Positions 24,932 through 34,184 of a stretch of DNA of 35,874 nt are shown here, piece after piece. Position numbers and translations under genes: made by a program. The notes under the pieces were generated by a model. That model worked only from the letters and a program-made list of their open reading frames with translations, did not search any database and was not told where the DNA came from. Source of the DNA: Alistipes sp. (lineage in GTDB: Bacteria > Bacteroidota > Bacteroidia > Bacteroidales > Rikenellaceae); the NCBI GenBank assembly GCA_017560425.1, contig JAFZEX010000041.1:1-35874 (forward strand), written 5' to 3'. Within the stretch, counting starts at the first letter, position 1. Each line of letters begins with the position of its first letter.

Positions 24932-25323
24932 AATTTCTCGTCAGAAGTGCCAAGATTTGTCACCAAGTCGAAATTGCACTGGAAGGGGGTGTACCGTGCG
25001 TACATCTCCTTTCAGGGCAATGAGCTTGGAGGCGAAGATTGGTGCTTATCACGAGAAATAAATTTGTTGTTAGAAGGGGTTAGGCTTGGTCTATCTCAAA
25101 TGAAGACCCCTCGGGATAGTACTCTAAAGTACAGCCCGAGGGTGATTAGCTTTTTATGATGTGCCGCAGATTGCGGCTTATCACGACAAATAATTTGTTG
25201 TTAGAAGCCGTGAGATGTGGCACATCGAAAAAGGGACCACCACGGGATAGTACAATAAGTACAGCCCGTGGTGGTCAGCTTTTAGCGATGTGCCGCAGAT
25301 TGCGGCTTATCACAACAAATTAA
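24932..25323. repeat. Three ~130-bp tandem units with conserved hairpins
   Basis: Units begin at 24932, 25061 and 25192 (129, 131 and 132 bases), each opening with AATTTnnnGTnAGAAG and ending near CTTATCAC. Units 2 and 3 are clearly alike and unit 1 is degenerate. Unit 2 has stem CCCTCGGG/CCCGAGGG (25108-25115, 25135-25142) and unit 3 GACCACCACGGG/CCCGTGGTGGTC (25235-25246, 25265-25276); both enclose a GTAC..GTAC inner pair and the conserved flank GGGATAGTAC...GTACAGCCC. The next period (25324 on) falls on the gapA stop codon, whose sequence resembles the unit opening. No gene is credible here. A structured RNA or repeated terminator of gapA on the minus strand is possible. Confidence 0.8.
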
Positions 25324-25325
25324 AA

Positions 25326-26354
<1,029 letters not shown>

Positions 26355-26391
26355 TTATTTTGTTAATAGAATATTTTTATCTTTCCGACCA

Positions 26392-26423
26392 CAAATATAT
26401 ATATATTTGGTCTTATAAGCAAG
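26392..26423 (-). promoter_or_regulatory. Promoter of gapA
   Basis: Minus-strand TATATTTG (26392-26399) and CTTG (26420-26423), 20 bases apart. The -7 box lies in a near-palindrome, GACCACAAATAT...ATATTTGGTC (26387-26412), a possible operator. Confidence 0.65.
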
Positions 26424-26449
26424 AGAATTTAAGTTTTTTTAATAAATGC

Positions 26450-27205
26450 CTATCTTGAAACCATCTTAGCTCGCTTTGCCATTGCCGATGCAAAGACAAA
26501 GTCGTTGAGCTCGGGGTTGTCGGCAAGCAAGATATCATCTTTGGTGCCCTCCCACCACTTATTACCTTCGTGGATATATACAATCTTCTCGCCAATCTCC
26601 ATCACCGAGTTCATGTCGTGGGTGTTGATGATTGTTGTGATGTTGAACTCCTTGGTGATGTCCTGAATAAGGTTGTCGATGACTACCGATGTCTGTGGGT
26701 CGAGGCCCGAGTTAGGCTCGTCGCAGAAGAGGTAGCGAGGGTTGAGCACAATGGCACGAGCAATAGCCACACGCTTAACCATACCGCCACTAAGCTCCGA
26801 GGGGTATAGGTGGTCGGCACCAACCAACCTCACACGTTCGAGGCAGAAGTCCACACGGTCACGCTTCTCGCCTTCGGTCATCTCGGTAAATAGGTCGAGA
26901 GGCAGGCGCACGTTCTCTCTCACGGTCGAGGAGTCGAGCAGCGCACCACCCTGGAAGATCATGCCGATATCCTTGCGAATAGACTTACGCTCCTTAAAGC
27001 CGAGGTCGGTGTAGCAGACATCGTCGTAGTAGATCTTGCCCGAGTCTACATCGTGCAAGCCCACCAACGACTTTAGCAGCACGGTCTTTCCCGAGCCACT
27101 ACGGCCGATGATTAGGTTTGTCTTACCTGTGTCGAACTCAACACTAATGTCGTTGAGCACGGTGCGTCCTTCGAACGACTTTGATATGTGGTCTGCACGT
27201 ATCAT
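26450..27205 (-). CDS. mlaF: ABC transporter ATPase of the Mla (lipid transport) type
   Basis: 251 residues. Walker A GRSGSGKT, signature LSGGMVKRVAIARA, Walker B YLFCDEPNSGLDP and the H-loop INTHDMNSV. The motif spacing and the NSGLDP variant are those of MlaF-like ATPases that power phospholipid movement between the membranes. The start overlaps the mlaE stop by 4 bases, so the two are coupled. No MlaD (MCE) gene is in the window; it may be elsewhere. Confidence 0.9.
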   Translation of the reverse strand: MIRADHISKSFEGRTVLNDISVEFDTGKTNLIIGRSGSGKTVLLKSLVGLHDVDSGKIYYDDVCYTDLGFKERKSIRKDIGMIFQGGALLDSSTVRENVRLPLDLFTEMTEGEKRDRVDFCLERVRLVGADHLYPSELSGGMVKRVAIARAIVLNPRYLFCDEPNSGLDPQTSVVIDNLIQDITKEFNITTIINTHDMNSVMEIGEKIVYIHEGNKWWEGTKDDILLADNPELNDFVFASAMAKRAKMVSR

Positions 27206-27945
27206 ACACGCATAATTTGTGTTAGGATTAGGTCAAAAATCATGATTGTCACCGAGCTTGCAACAACCGCCTGTGTCGATGCACGTCCCACCTCGAGGGA
27301 GTTACCCTTGGCATAGTAGCCACAATATGCCGAGATCGAGGTTATGATAAATGCAAACACAGCACCCTTAACCAAGGCATAGGTAAACGAGAATGGCTCG
27401 AAGCAGTAGAAGAGACCCTCGACATAGTCGCCCGTGAGCATGATGCCTGTGAGGTAGGCGATAGCAAAACCTCCGAGGATACCCACGATGATACTAAACA
27501 GCGTGAGGATAGGGAAGAAGATTACCGTAGCGATAATCTTGGGCAGGATAAGGTACGATGCTGAGTTTACGCCCATAATCTCGAGGGCATCGATCTGCTC
27601 GGTGATGCGCATAGTACCAATCTCCGAGGCGATGTTCGAGCCCACCTTACCCGCAAGGATAAGTGCCACAACCGTAGAGGAGAACTCCAACACCATAACC
27701 TCACGTGTTGAGTAGCCAATCATAAACTGAGGGATAAATGGCGACTCGAGCGTGATTGCCATCTGCAACGCCACAACGGCACCGATAAATGCCGAGATGA
27801 TGGCAGTGAGCGATATTGAGTTAAAGCCCAAGGCCTCAACCTCAAACCATATACGGCTACGATAGATACGCACCTTCTCGGGTCGTGAGAAGACCTTGCT
27901 AAGGAGCATGAAGTATCTGCCGATGTGTTCAAATAGTTTTATCAT
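27202..27945 (-). CDS. mlaE: ABC transporter permease, MlaE type
   Basis: 247 residues with about five or six hydrophobic segments and the MlaE signature ASEIGTMRITEQIDALEIMGV. N-terminal amphipathic lead (LFEHIGRYFMLLSKVFSRPEK) is typical. It forms the inner-membrane part of the lipid transporter with MlaF. Preceded by the DUF4834 gene after 29 bases. Confidence 0.92.
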   Translation of the reverse strand: MIKLFEHIGRYFMLLSKVFSRPEKVRIYRSRIWFEVEALGFNSISLTAIISAFIGAVVALQMAITLESPFIPQFMIGYSTREVMVLEFSSTVVALILAGKVGSNIASEIGTMRITEQIDALEIMGVNSASYLILPKIIATVIFFPILTLFSIIVGILGGFAIAYLTGIMLTGDYVEGLFYCFEPFSFTYALVKGAVFAFIITSISAYCGYYAKGNSLEVGRASTQAVVASSVTIMIFDLILTQIMRV

Positions 27946-27974
27946 CTTTACTTCTGTTTATTCCTGTTTCTATG

Positions 27975-28421
27975 CTACTCTACCTCTTCGAAATCGACAT
28001 AGTCACCCACCTTGTCGTTCACACGCTTCTCGCTCTTGGGCGACGAGGTGGTAGTGTTGTTTGTCGATGCTGTGCCCTGGCGACGAGCATCAGCCTCAGC
28101 CTGCATGCGGCGCACAAGCTCCTCGAGGGTCATGCCGTTAGCACCGCCCATATTGCCGAAGCCACCCATATTGCCAAAGCCACCACCAGAGAAGCCTCCC
28201 TGGCGCATCTGCTCCTCCATCTGCTGACGCATGCGACGTAGGCGCAACGAGCCAATGGCAACCAACACCACAATGGCGAGCAATATGCCGAGGATAATCC
28301 AGCCCGCAACCTTGAATAGTGCTGGGGCGAATACTCCTACTGCAACAAGTGCAAGGGTGAATATAGGGTGACGCTCAACAAAGGCGAGCAAGCCGTAGAA
28401 TATAATCTTAAGATATCCCAT
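27975..28421 (-). CDS. DUF4834 family small membrane protein
   Basis: 148 residues. Hydrophobic N-terminus with two close helices (about 7-24 and 30-57), a basic/Gln-rich stretch, a Gly/Phe/Asn-rich segment (GGFSGGGFGNMGGFGNMGG), and the acidic end GDYVDFEEVE typical of the Bacteroidota family DUF4834. Function unknown. It leads the run with mlaE and mlaF, so it may be made together with the lipid transporter. Confidence 0.75.
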   Translation of the reverse strand: MGYLKIIFYGLLAFVERHPIFTLALVAVGVFAPALFKVAGWIILGILLAIVVLVAIGSLRLRRMRQQMEEQMRQGGFSGGGFGNMGGFGNMGGANGMTLEELVRRMQAEADARRQGTASTNNTTTSSPKSEKRVNDKVGDYVDFEEVE

Positions 28422-28444
28422 GTTTCTATATAATATAATCGGTA

Positions 28445-28452
28445 CAAAGATA
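28445..28452 (-). promoter_or_regulatory. Promoter -7 box of the DUF4834-mlaE-mlaF run
   Basis: Minus-strand TATCTTTG, 24 bases upstream of the start at 28421. No -33 element at standard spacing. Confidence 0.6.
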
Positions 28453-28545
28453 GTAATTTAATGCCAAACCTGAAAATATAAACGCCGAATATCGCCTTTT
28501 GAGTATGCAGAAAGGTGTTTACCGGGGACATTAGTTATGAAAAAA

Positions 28546-28577
28546 TTTGCATAATTAAAATAAATTATTTAATTTTG
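28546..28577 (+). promoter_or_regulatory. Promoter of the leader peptide-metY-metX-hom unit
   Basis: TTTG (28546-28549), 20 bases, TAATTTTG (28570-28577). Transcription should start near 28583-28586, only some 13 bases before the leader ORF and about 210 bases before metY. Confidence 0.75.
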
Positions 28578-28597
28578 CATAAACAAGGAGAGAAGAA

Positions 28598-28687
28598 ATG
28601 TCTATTCGCACAACCATAAAACACTATCCTTCGACGTTGCAGAGCGCTGCAATCGTCAATATTATGTCTATGCGAATGTGCCGTTAG
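28598..28687 (+). CDS. Candidate Met/Cys-rich leader peptide, 29 aa
   Basis: ATG at 28598, TAG at 28685. It is preceded by AAGGAG at 28585-28590, 7 bases from the start; such a strong Shine-Dalgarno is rare in this window and argues for real translation. The last residues are NIMSMRMCR: three Met codons and one Cys codon within the last seven sense codons. The ORF lies between a consensus promoter and the methionine genes metY-metX-hom, and its end overlaps a hairpin, as in amino-acid-controlled attenuators. I know no named family for it; the regulatory role is an inference. Confidence 0.65.
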   Translation: MSIRTTIKHYPSTLQSAAIVNIMSMRMCR

Positions 28688-28764
28688 GCACACTCTCTTC
28701 ACATGGTGGTTACGCACCGCCAATCCCCAACCTAACTTAATATTTTACAGTCCGCTTAGCGGAC
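28633..28764 (+). promoter_or_regulatory. Hairpin series in the metY leader, candidate attenuator
   Basis: Four possible stems. The first is GACG-TTGCAG/CTGCAA-(T)-CGTC (28633-28642 with 28647-28657, one bulge) in the leader ORF. The second is TGTGCC-GTTA-GGCACA (28677-28692), which spans the Cys codon and the stop codon. The third is GGTGGT-TACGC-ACCGCC (28705-28721) and the fourth GTCCGC-TTA-GCGGAC (28750-28764). None has a proper U tract, so control of translation or Rho access is as likely as classical termination. Confidence 0.5.
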
Positions 28765-28794
28765 AAATTATGTAATGTTAATACGCTATTAACT

Positions 28795-30078
28795 ATGAGC
28801 GAACGTAAACTACACTTCGAGACACTTCAGATACATGGCGGCTATCACGTTGATGAGTCGCAGGCACGAGGCATTGCCATTCACCCTACTGCAGCATACC
28901 ACTTCCCTACGTGCGACTACGCTGCCAACCTATTCACCCTCAGCGAGCCAGGATATATCTACACTCGCCTACACAACCCCACAACAGCATCATACGAGGA
29001 GCGCCTCGCAGCGCTTTATGGTGGCGTAGGTGCGTTGGCTACCGCTTCGGGCATGTCGGCAATTCTGCTCACAATAACAGCCCTTGCCAAGGCTGGCGAC
29101 AACATCGTGGCATCGCCATATTTGTATGGTGGCACACACAACCAGTTTGTAATCTCGCTACGCAACCTTGGCGTAGAGTGTCGCTTGGCAAAGAGCGACT
29201 CGGCAGAGGATATCGCCGCACTCGTTGATGAGAACACACGTGCCATCTTCGCCGAGTCGATGGGCAACCCTACGTGCCGAGTTATTGACATAGAGGCAGT
29301 TGCTAAGGTTGCACACGCAAACCGCATACCTCTTATCATCGACAACACGTTTGGCGCTGGAGGCTACCTCTGCAACCCATTCGAGTGGGGTGCCGACATC
29401 ATCGTAGACTCGGCAACAAAGTGGATCAACGGTCACGGCACAGCCATGGGTGGCATCATCGTAGATAGCGGCAAGTTCGACTGGAGAGCCTCGGGCAAGT
29501 TCCCACAGATTGACGGTCCTTCGGAGGGCTACCACGGCCTTAACCTATGCGATGCCTTTGGCTCGGCAGCATTTATCGTAAAGTGTCGTGTTGATGGCAT
29601 GCGTGACTTCGGCTGCTGCCCTTCGCCATTCGATGCCTACCTCATGCTCATAGGCCTTGAGACCCTCTCGCTACGTGTTAAGCACGAGGTGGAGTCTACA
29701 TATCGCCTTGCCGAGTTCTGCCGTCAGCACCCTAAGGTTGAGCGTGTTAGCTTCGTGGGCTTCGAGGATCACCCAAGCCACGAGCTTGCCAAGAAGTACT
29801 TCAAGCATGGCGCATCGGCAGTGATGACCATCGAGCTTAAGGGCGACCTTGACTCTACCATAAAGTTTGTCGAGAGCCTCAAGCTATCGGGCAACATGAC
29901 CATGATTGGCGACTCGATAACCGTTGTCACACACCCCGCCTCAACAACCCACAAGCAGCTCTCAGAGGAGGCAAAGCGTGCCGCAGGCATCACACCTACA
30001 CTGCTACGCATATCGCTTGGCTTGGAGAATGTTGAGGACATTATCGCCGACTACGAGGAGGCTCTTGCAGCGATTTAG
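28795..30078 (+). CDS. metY: O-acetylhomoserine sulfhydrylase
   Basis: 427 residues. Cys/Met-metabolism PLP enzyme with HPTAAYHFPT, YTRLHNPTTASYEERLAALYGG, SGMSAILLTI and the PLP-binding Lys209 in DSATKWINGHG. The length and sequence fit O-acetylhomoserine (thiol)-lyase, making homocysteine from O-acetylhomoserine and sulfide, rather than the shorter cystathionine lyases. metX follows after 2 bases, supplying its substrate. Confidence 0.95.
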   Translation: MSERKLHFETLQIHGGYHVDESQARGIAIHPTAAYHFPTCDYAANLFTLSEPGYIYTRLHNPTTASYEERLAALYGGVGALATASGMSAILLTITALAKAGDNIVASPYLYGGTHNQFVISLRNLGVECRLAKSDSAEDIAALVDENTRAIFAESMGNPTCRVIDIEAVAKVAHANRIPLIIDNTFGAGGYLCNPFEWGADIIVDSATKWINGHGTAMGGIIVDSGKFDWRASGKFPQIDGPSEGYHGLNLCDAFGSAAFIVKCRVDGMRDFGCCPSPFDAYLMLIGLETLSLRVKHEVESTYRLAEFCRQHPKVERVSFVGFEDHPSHELAKKYFKHGASAVMTIELKGDLDSTIKFVESLKLSGNMTMIGDSITVVTHPASTTHKQLSEEAKRAAGITPTLLRISLGLENVEDIIADYEEALAAI

Positions 30079-30080
30079 TT

Positions 30081-31103
30081 ATGAGCCAAGTATATCGACA
30101 TAACGAGCCATTTACGCTTGAGTCGGGAGCAGTTCTTTCGTCGTTAGAGATTGCCTACGACACCTTTGGCACGTTAAACGAAGCGAAGGACAACATCATC
30201 TGGGTATGCCACGCACTCACGGCAAACTCCGATGTGGCAGATTGGTGGCCACACACCGTCGAGAAGGGCAAATTTCTCGACCCCGAGCGCTACTTCATCA
30301 TCTGCGCCAACTTCCTCGGCTCGCACTACGGCACAACATCGCCCCTATCGCTAAATCCAGAGACGGGCAAGAAATACTACTACGACTTTCCACGTGTCAC
30401 AGTGCGTGACATGGTGCGCTGCCATCAGCTACTTGCCAAGGCCCTTGGCATCGAGCGTGTTAAGATGCTCATTGGCAGCTCGATAGGTGGTTTTCAGTGT
30501 ATGGAGTGGGCTATTATGGAGCCTAAGTTCATGGAGCACCTCGCACTAATTGCCACCACGACATACTCCGAGCCTTGGGCTGCCGCCTTCAACGAGTCGC
30601 AGCGCATGGCAATACGCCTCGACCCTACGTGGGGTGAGGAGCGTGACGATGCCGGTCTTGACGGCATGGCTGTTGCACGATCGATAGCGCTTATTAGCTA
30701 TCGTGGTGGCAGCGCCTACAACGCCACACAGCAGGAGCTAACAGCCCCCGAGGAGGCATCGTTCGAGCGACGAGCACACACCTACCAGCAGTATCAGGGT
30801 GAGAAGCTACGCCGCAGGTTTAACGCCATGTCGTACTACCGCCTAAGCGAGGCTGTCGATTCACACAACATAGCACGTGGCAGAGGCTCCGTAGCCGAGG
30901 CTCTCCAAAAAATTGAGGCACGCACACTTGTTGTGGCGATATCGTCGGACATACTATTCCCCATCGAGGCGCACACGCCACTGCGTGAGCACATCGCCAA
31001 GGTTGAGTACCACGTAATCGAGTCGGAGTTTGGTCACGACGGCTTCTTGGTGGAACACGAAAAACTAAACACAATAATTGAAAACTTTATAAACAACAGA
31101 TAG
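30081..31103 (+). CDS. metX: Homoserine O-acetyltransferase
   Basis: 340 residues, alpha/beta-hydrolase fold. Nucleophile Ser134 in GSSIGG, acid Asp290 (SSDILFP) and His319 (FGHDGF), and the family block ANFLGSHYGTTSPLS. It acetylates homoserine from acetyl-CoA for MetY. A succinyl-CoA preference cannot be excluded from sequence, but pairing with metY favours acetyl. Confidence 0.94.
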   Translation: MSQVYRHNEPFTLESGAVLSSLEIAYDTFGTLNEAKDNIIWVCHALTANSDVADWWPHTVEKGKFLDPERYFIICANFLGSHYGTTSPLSLNPETGKKYYYDFPRVTVRDMVRCHQLLAKALGIERVKMLIGSSIGGFQCMEWAIMEPKFMEHLALIATTTYSEPWAAAFNESQRMAIRLDPTWGEERDDAGLDGMAVARSIALISYRGGSAYNATQQELTAPEEASFERRAHTYQQYQGEKLRRRFNAMSYYRLSEAVDSHNIARGRGSVAEALQKIEARTLVVAISSDILFPIEAHTPLREHIAKVEYHVIESEFGHDGFLVEHEKLNTIIENFINNR

Positions 31104-31105
31104 TC

Positions 31106-32287
31106 ATGAAAAATTTGAATATAGGACTCTTCGGCTTCGGCAATGTTGGTCGTGGCCTCTACGACGTGTTGCAGCGCATCGACTCATCGCACGTAAACAT
31201 CAAGCGCATCTGCGTGCGTGACATAAACAAGGAGCGTGGCATCAACGCCGAGTTTACAGACAACATCGACGACATATTCGCCGACAAGGATATCAACCTT
31301 ATTGTCGAGGTTATCGACGATGCTGAGGCGGCTTACGACATCGTTAAGCGTGCGCTCAAGAGCCGCATTCCTGTGGTTTCGGGCAACAAAAAGATGCTTG
31401 GCCACCACCTACCCGAGCTTATCGACCTTCAGGAGCAGTACAACACTGCCCTCTTGTACGACGCATCGGCATGTGGCTCAATTCCTGTTATCCGCAACCT
31501 CGAGGAGTACTACGACAACGACCTCTTGGTGTCGGTGAAGGGTATCCTCAACGGCTCGTCGAACTTTATCCTATCGAAGATCTTCAACGAGCATATGTCA
31601 TACGACAAGGCGCTAAAGCTCGCCCAGGATCTCGGCTTTGCTGAGAGCAACCCAACACTCGACATCGACGGCTGGGACTCGCTCTACAAGCTTATAATCA
31701 TCACTATCCACGCCTTTGGCGTATATGTTTCGCCCGACGAGATATTTACCTATGGTATCTCTACCATGAACGACTCCGATATCCGCTTTGCTCAGGAGAA
31801 GGATCGCCGCATAAAGCTCGTGGCACATGTCGAGAAGATCGACGACAGACTAATCATGTGCGTCATTCCTCAGCTCATCTCTCGCAACAAGTATATCTAT
31901 AGCGTTGAGGACGAGTTCAACGGCGTTGTTATCAAGGGTCTGTTCTACGACAAGCAGTTTATGTTTGGTCGTGGTGCTGGTGGCCACCCTACGGGCTCGG
32001 CTGTGCTTAGCGACATCACGGCATGCGCCTATAACTACCGCTACGAGTATAAGAAGCGTAACGACTCGGTACTACCTAAGTACAACACCGAGCATACGTT
32101 CCGTGTATACTTCCGCTATAAGAGTGCCGAGCAGCGCAACCTGCTCAACTTCTCGAAGATTCGTGAGCAGTACTCATCAGAGGAGTACAACTACATCGTG
32201 GGCGATGTGACGCTCTCAAACCTCAAGGCACATCAGGAGGAGCTACGCACCAAGGATTGCTTCGTAGCAGCCTACCCTCTCGACTAA
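31106..32287 (+). CDS. hom: Homoserine dehydrogenase
   Basis: 393 residues. NAD(P)-binding GFGNVG (10-15), then VVSGNKKMLG and the substrate/catalytic block FAESNPTLDIDGWDSLYKLIII with acidic residues and Lys. It reduces aspartate semialdehyde to homoserine. No aspartokinase domain is fused. The C-terminal 80 residues (HTFRVYFRYKSAEQRNLL...) may be an ACT-like regulatory end, but it is not a clear match. The gene starts 2 bases after metX, so metY-metX-hom is one unit dedicated to methionine. Confidence 0.92.
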   Translation: MKNLNIGLFGFGNVGRGLYDVLQRIDSSHVNIKRICVRDINKERGINAEFTDNIDDIFADKDINLIVEVIDDAEAAYDIVKRALKSRIPVVSGNKKMLGHHLPELIDLQEQYNTALLYDASACGSIPVIRNLEEYYDNDLLVSVKGILNGSSNFILSKIFNEHMSYDKALKLAQDLGFAESNPTLDIDGWDSLYKLIIITIHAFGVYVSPDEIFTYGISTMNDSDIRFAQEKDRRIKLVAHVEKIDDRLIMCVIPQLISRNKYIYSVEDEFNGVVIKGLFYDKQFMFGRGAGGHPTGSAVLSDITACAYNYRYEYKKRNDSVLPKYNTEHTFRVYFRYKSAEQRNLLNFSKIREQYSSEEYNYIVGDVTLSNLKAHQEELRTKDCFVAAYPLD

Positions 32288-32306
32288 GCGAGAAGCCATT
32301 AAACAC

Positions 32307-32345
32307 AAAGGCAGATTTGGTATTGAGTCCAAATCTGCCTTTTTT
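32307..32345 (+). terminator. Terminator of metY-metX-hom
   Basis: Perfect 14-bp stem AAAGGCAGATTTGG/CCAAATCTGCCTTT (32307-32320 with 32329-32342) plus T run, 19 bases after the hom stop. Confidence 0.92.
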
Positions 32346-32369
32346 ATTGGGGTACTATAGCATAAAACA

Positions 32370-32397
32370 AAAACGGCGGAATTTCTTCCGCCGTTTT
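32370..32397 (-). terminator. Terminator of tRNA-Leu
   Basis: AAAACGGCGGAA/TTCCGCCGTTTT, 12-bp stem and 4-base loop, directly after the tRNA on the minus strand and followed by T residues. Confidence 0.88.
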
Positions 32398-32400
32398 CAG

Positions 32401-32484
32401 TGCCCAGGACAAGACTCGAACTTGCACGAGCTTGCGCTCACTACCCCCTCAAAGTAGCGTGTCTACCAATTTCACCACCTGGGC
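32401..32484 (-). tRNA. tRNA-Leu (anticodon GAG)
   Basis: 84 bases with a long variable arm (class II). Acceptor GCCCAGG/CCTGGGC, discriminator A; anticodon loop TTGAGGG (GAG, reads CTC/CTT); T-arm GTTCGAGTC. CCA not encoded. Confidence 0.93.
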
Positions 32485-32502
32485 TTTGAGGTTTTCGGTG
32501 TG

Positions 32503-32533
32503 CAAAGGTAGTAACTATTTTCTAATCTGCAAA
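32503..32533 (-). promoter_or_regulatory. Promoter of tRNA-Leu
   Basis: Minus-strand TACCTTTG (32503-32510) and TTTG (32530-32533), 19 bases apart; full consensus. Confidence 0.82.
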
Positions 32534-32562
32534 CTTTTTGGCAAAAAGTTTTAAGAAAATTT

Positions 32563-32597
32563 AAGGCTCGATAGCTAACTTATTGCTATCGAGCCTT
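32563..32597 (-). terminator. Terminator of metK
   Basis: Perfect 13-bp stem AAGGCTCGATAGC/GCTATCGAGCCTT (32563-32575 with 32585-32597), 9-base loop, T-rich tail on the minus strand, just after the metK stop. Confidence 0.88.
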
Positions 32598-32602
32598 TTA
32601 GA

Positions 32603-33895
32603 TTATAGGCCAAATTCTGCCTTTAGGCGGTCCACCTCGTCGAGTTTCTCCCATGAGAAGAACTCAACCTCCTTGGCGAACTCCTTGCCGTCCTTGCCAA
32701 TGAAGCGAACAAGCTCGTTGTAAGGGCGACGACCAAAGTGGCCATACGACGCTGTAGCCTCAAAAATTGGGTACTTTAGACCGAAGCGCTCAACGATAGC
32801 TGCTGGGCGAAGGTCGAAGAGCTGACCAATCTTTGCAGCGATCTCGCCGTCGGTCATCTTAACGTTCGATGTACCATAGGTATCAACATAGATTGACAAT
32901 GGCTGAGCGATACCGATAGCGTAGCTCACCTGCACAAGCACCTCGCGTGCGATGCCTGCTGCCACCATGTTCTTAGCGATGTGGCGTGCTGCGTATGCTG
33001 CCGAGCGATCCACCTTCGATGAGTCCTTACCCGAGAAGGCACCACCACCGTGAGCACCACGACCACCATAGGTATCAACAATAATCTTACGACCTGTAAG
33101 ACCTGTATCGCCATGAGGACCACCAATCACGAACTTACCTGTTGGGTTTACGTGCAAGATGTAGTCGTTGTCGATAAGCTCAGAAAGCTGGTCGTGAGCA
33201 CGCTCCAAGCGAGCCTTAACACGTGGGATAAGAATGTTGCGAACATCGTCAGCGATGATGCGCTGCATCTGCTGCTCTGCCTCCTGCTCCGAGCGCTCAC
33301 GTGTAGGAAGAATAAACTCGTCGTGCTGAGTAGATACCACGATGGTGTGAACACGCTTAGGACGACGGTCATCGCCATACTCGATAGTCACCTGGCTCTT
33401 AGAGTCGGGACGAAGGTAGGTCATGTGCTCGCCCTCACGACGGATAACGGCAAGCTCCTTGAGGATTACGTGCGAGAGAATGAGTGTTGCAGGCATAAAC
33501 TCACGGGTCTCATCTACGGCATAGCCAAACATGATACCCTGGTCGCCAGCACCCTGCTCCTCGCCCTCAGGACGATCAACACCCTGGTTGATGTCTGACG
33601 ACTGCTCGTGGATAGCCGAGAGCACACCGCACGACGCTGCATCGAACTGATACTCGCTACGGTTGTAGCCAATACGGTCGATAACACGACGTGCCACGCC
33701 CTGGATATCGACGTAGCCCTCAGAGCGTACCTCGCCTGAAACTACGGTAAGACCTGTGGTACAAAGTGTCTCGCAAGCAACCTTAGAGTTAAGGTCGTAG
33801 CGAAGAAATTCATCGAGAATTGCATCTGAAATCTGGTCGGCTACCTTATCTGGATGTCCCTCCGACACAGACTCTGAAGTAAATAAAAAAGCCAT
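32603..33895 (-). CDS. metK: S-adenosylmethionine synthetase
   Basis: 430 residues, the longer form. N-terminal [20 protein letters not shown] (His/Asp for ATP and Mg), [12 protein letters not shown], and [19 protein letters not shown] with the active-site lysine and glycine-rich loop. It joins methionine and ATP to give SAM. The start codon lies in a 9-bp inverted repeat (33892-33929). It is the SAM-forming step after the metY-metX-hom products and lies on the opposite strand from them. Confidence 0.98.
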   Translation of the reverse strand: MAFLFTSESVSEGHPDKVADQISDAILDEFLRYDLNSKVACETLCTTGLTVVSGEVRSEGYVDIQGVARRVIDRIGYNRSEYQFDAASCGVLSAIHEQSSDINQGVDRPEGEEQGAGDQGIMFGYAVDETREFMPATLILSHVILKELAVIRREGEHMTYLRPDSKSQVTIEYGDDRRPKRVHTIVVSTQHDEFILPTRERSEQEAEQQMQRIIADDVRNILIPRVKARLERAHDQLSELIDNDYILHVNPTGKFVIGGPHGDTGLTGRKIIVDTYGGRGAHGGGAFSGKDSSKVDRSAAYAARHIAKNMVAAGIAREVLVQVSYAIGIAQPLSIYVDTYGTSNVKMTDGEIAAKIGQLFDLRPAAIVERFGLKYPIFEATASYGHFGRRPYNELVRFIGKDGKEFAKEVEFFSWEKLDEVDRLKAEFGL

Positions 33896-33929
33896 ACGTT
33901 ATAAGTTTTTATAGTTAATAAACGTATGG
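33892..33929 (-). promoter_or_regulatory. Inverted repeat enclosing the metK start codon
   Basis: CCATACGTT (33892-33900) and AACGTATGG (33921-33929), a perfect 9-bp pairing with a 20-base AT-rich loop. In the mRNA the metK ATG (33893-33895) is inside the 3' arm, so a folded leader would hide the start codon. No known SAM riboswitch core was recognised in the ~115-base leader. Confidence 0.6.
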
Positions 33930-34017
33930 AGGGGAAATTGCGTATAAAAAGAGTGCCGCTTTAGCATTTTTTTATTGTGGTTGCAATCAGTCCAAATCCT
34001 CCACATTAATTCGGGCG

Positions 34018-34025
34018 CAAAGGTA
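34018..34025 (-). promoter_or_regulatory. Promoter -7 box of metK
   Basis: Minus-strand TACCTTTG; a poor -33 GTTG lies about 20 bases upstream. It predicts a leader of roughly 115 bases before metK. Confidence 0.65.
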
Positions 34026-34129
34026 AGAAAAATTTTTTATCTCGCAACAACCTTTTTCGCCATATCCGAACAATCCACTCTGATACATATATTTATAATA
34101 GTATAAATTCCCTAATTGTGGGGATATGC

Positions 34130-34160
34130 TTGCTAATTGCGAAATTATTTTGTAACTTTG
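34130..34160 (+). promoter_or_regulatory. Promoter of the 34185 membrane protein gene
   Basis: TTG (34130-34132), 20 bases, TAACTTTG (34153-34160). Confidence 0.75.
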
Positions 34161-34184
34161 TTTTGATAAACAAAACTACTAAAC

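Noticed and set aside
24947-25159. A 70-codon plus-strand frame between groEL and gapA
   Set aside because: It runs across two of the tandem structured units and has no start signal or family likeness; the repeats explain the sequence better.
24932-25323. Integron attC array or CRISPR
   Set aside because: Units are ~130 bp and internally structured, with no unique spacers, no GTTRRRY core sites, and no cas or integrase genes.
28337-28531. A 64-codon minus-strand frame upstream of the DUF4834 gene
   Set aside because: It overlaps the DUF4834 gene and its promoter and has no recognisable features.
33896-34025. A SAM riboswitch in the metK leader
   Set aside because: I could not place the conserved core of any SAM riboswitch class; only the start-codon hairpin is clear.
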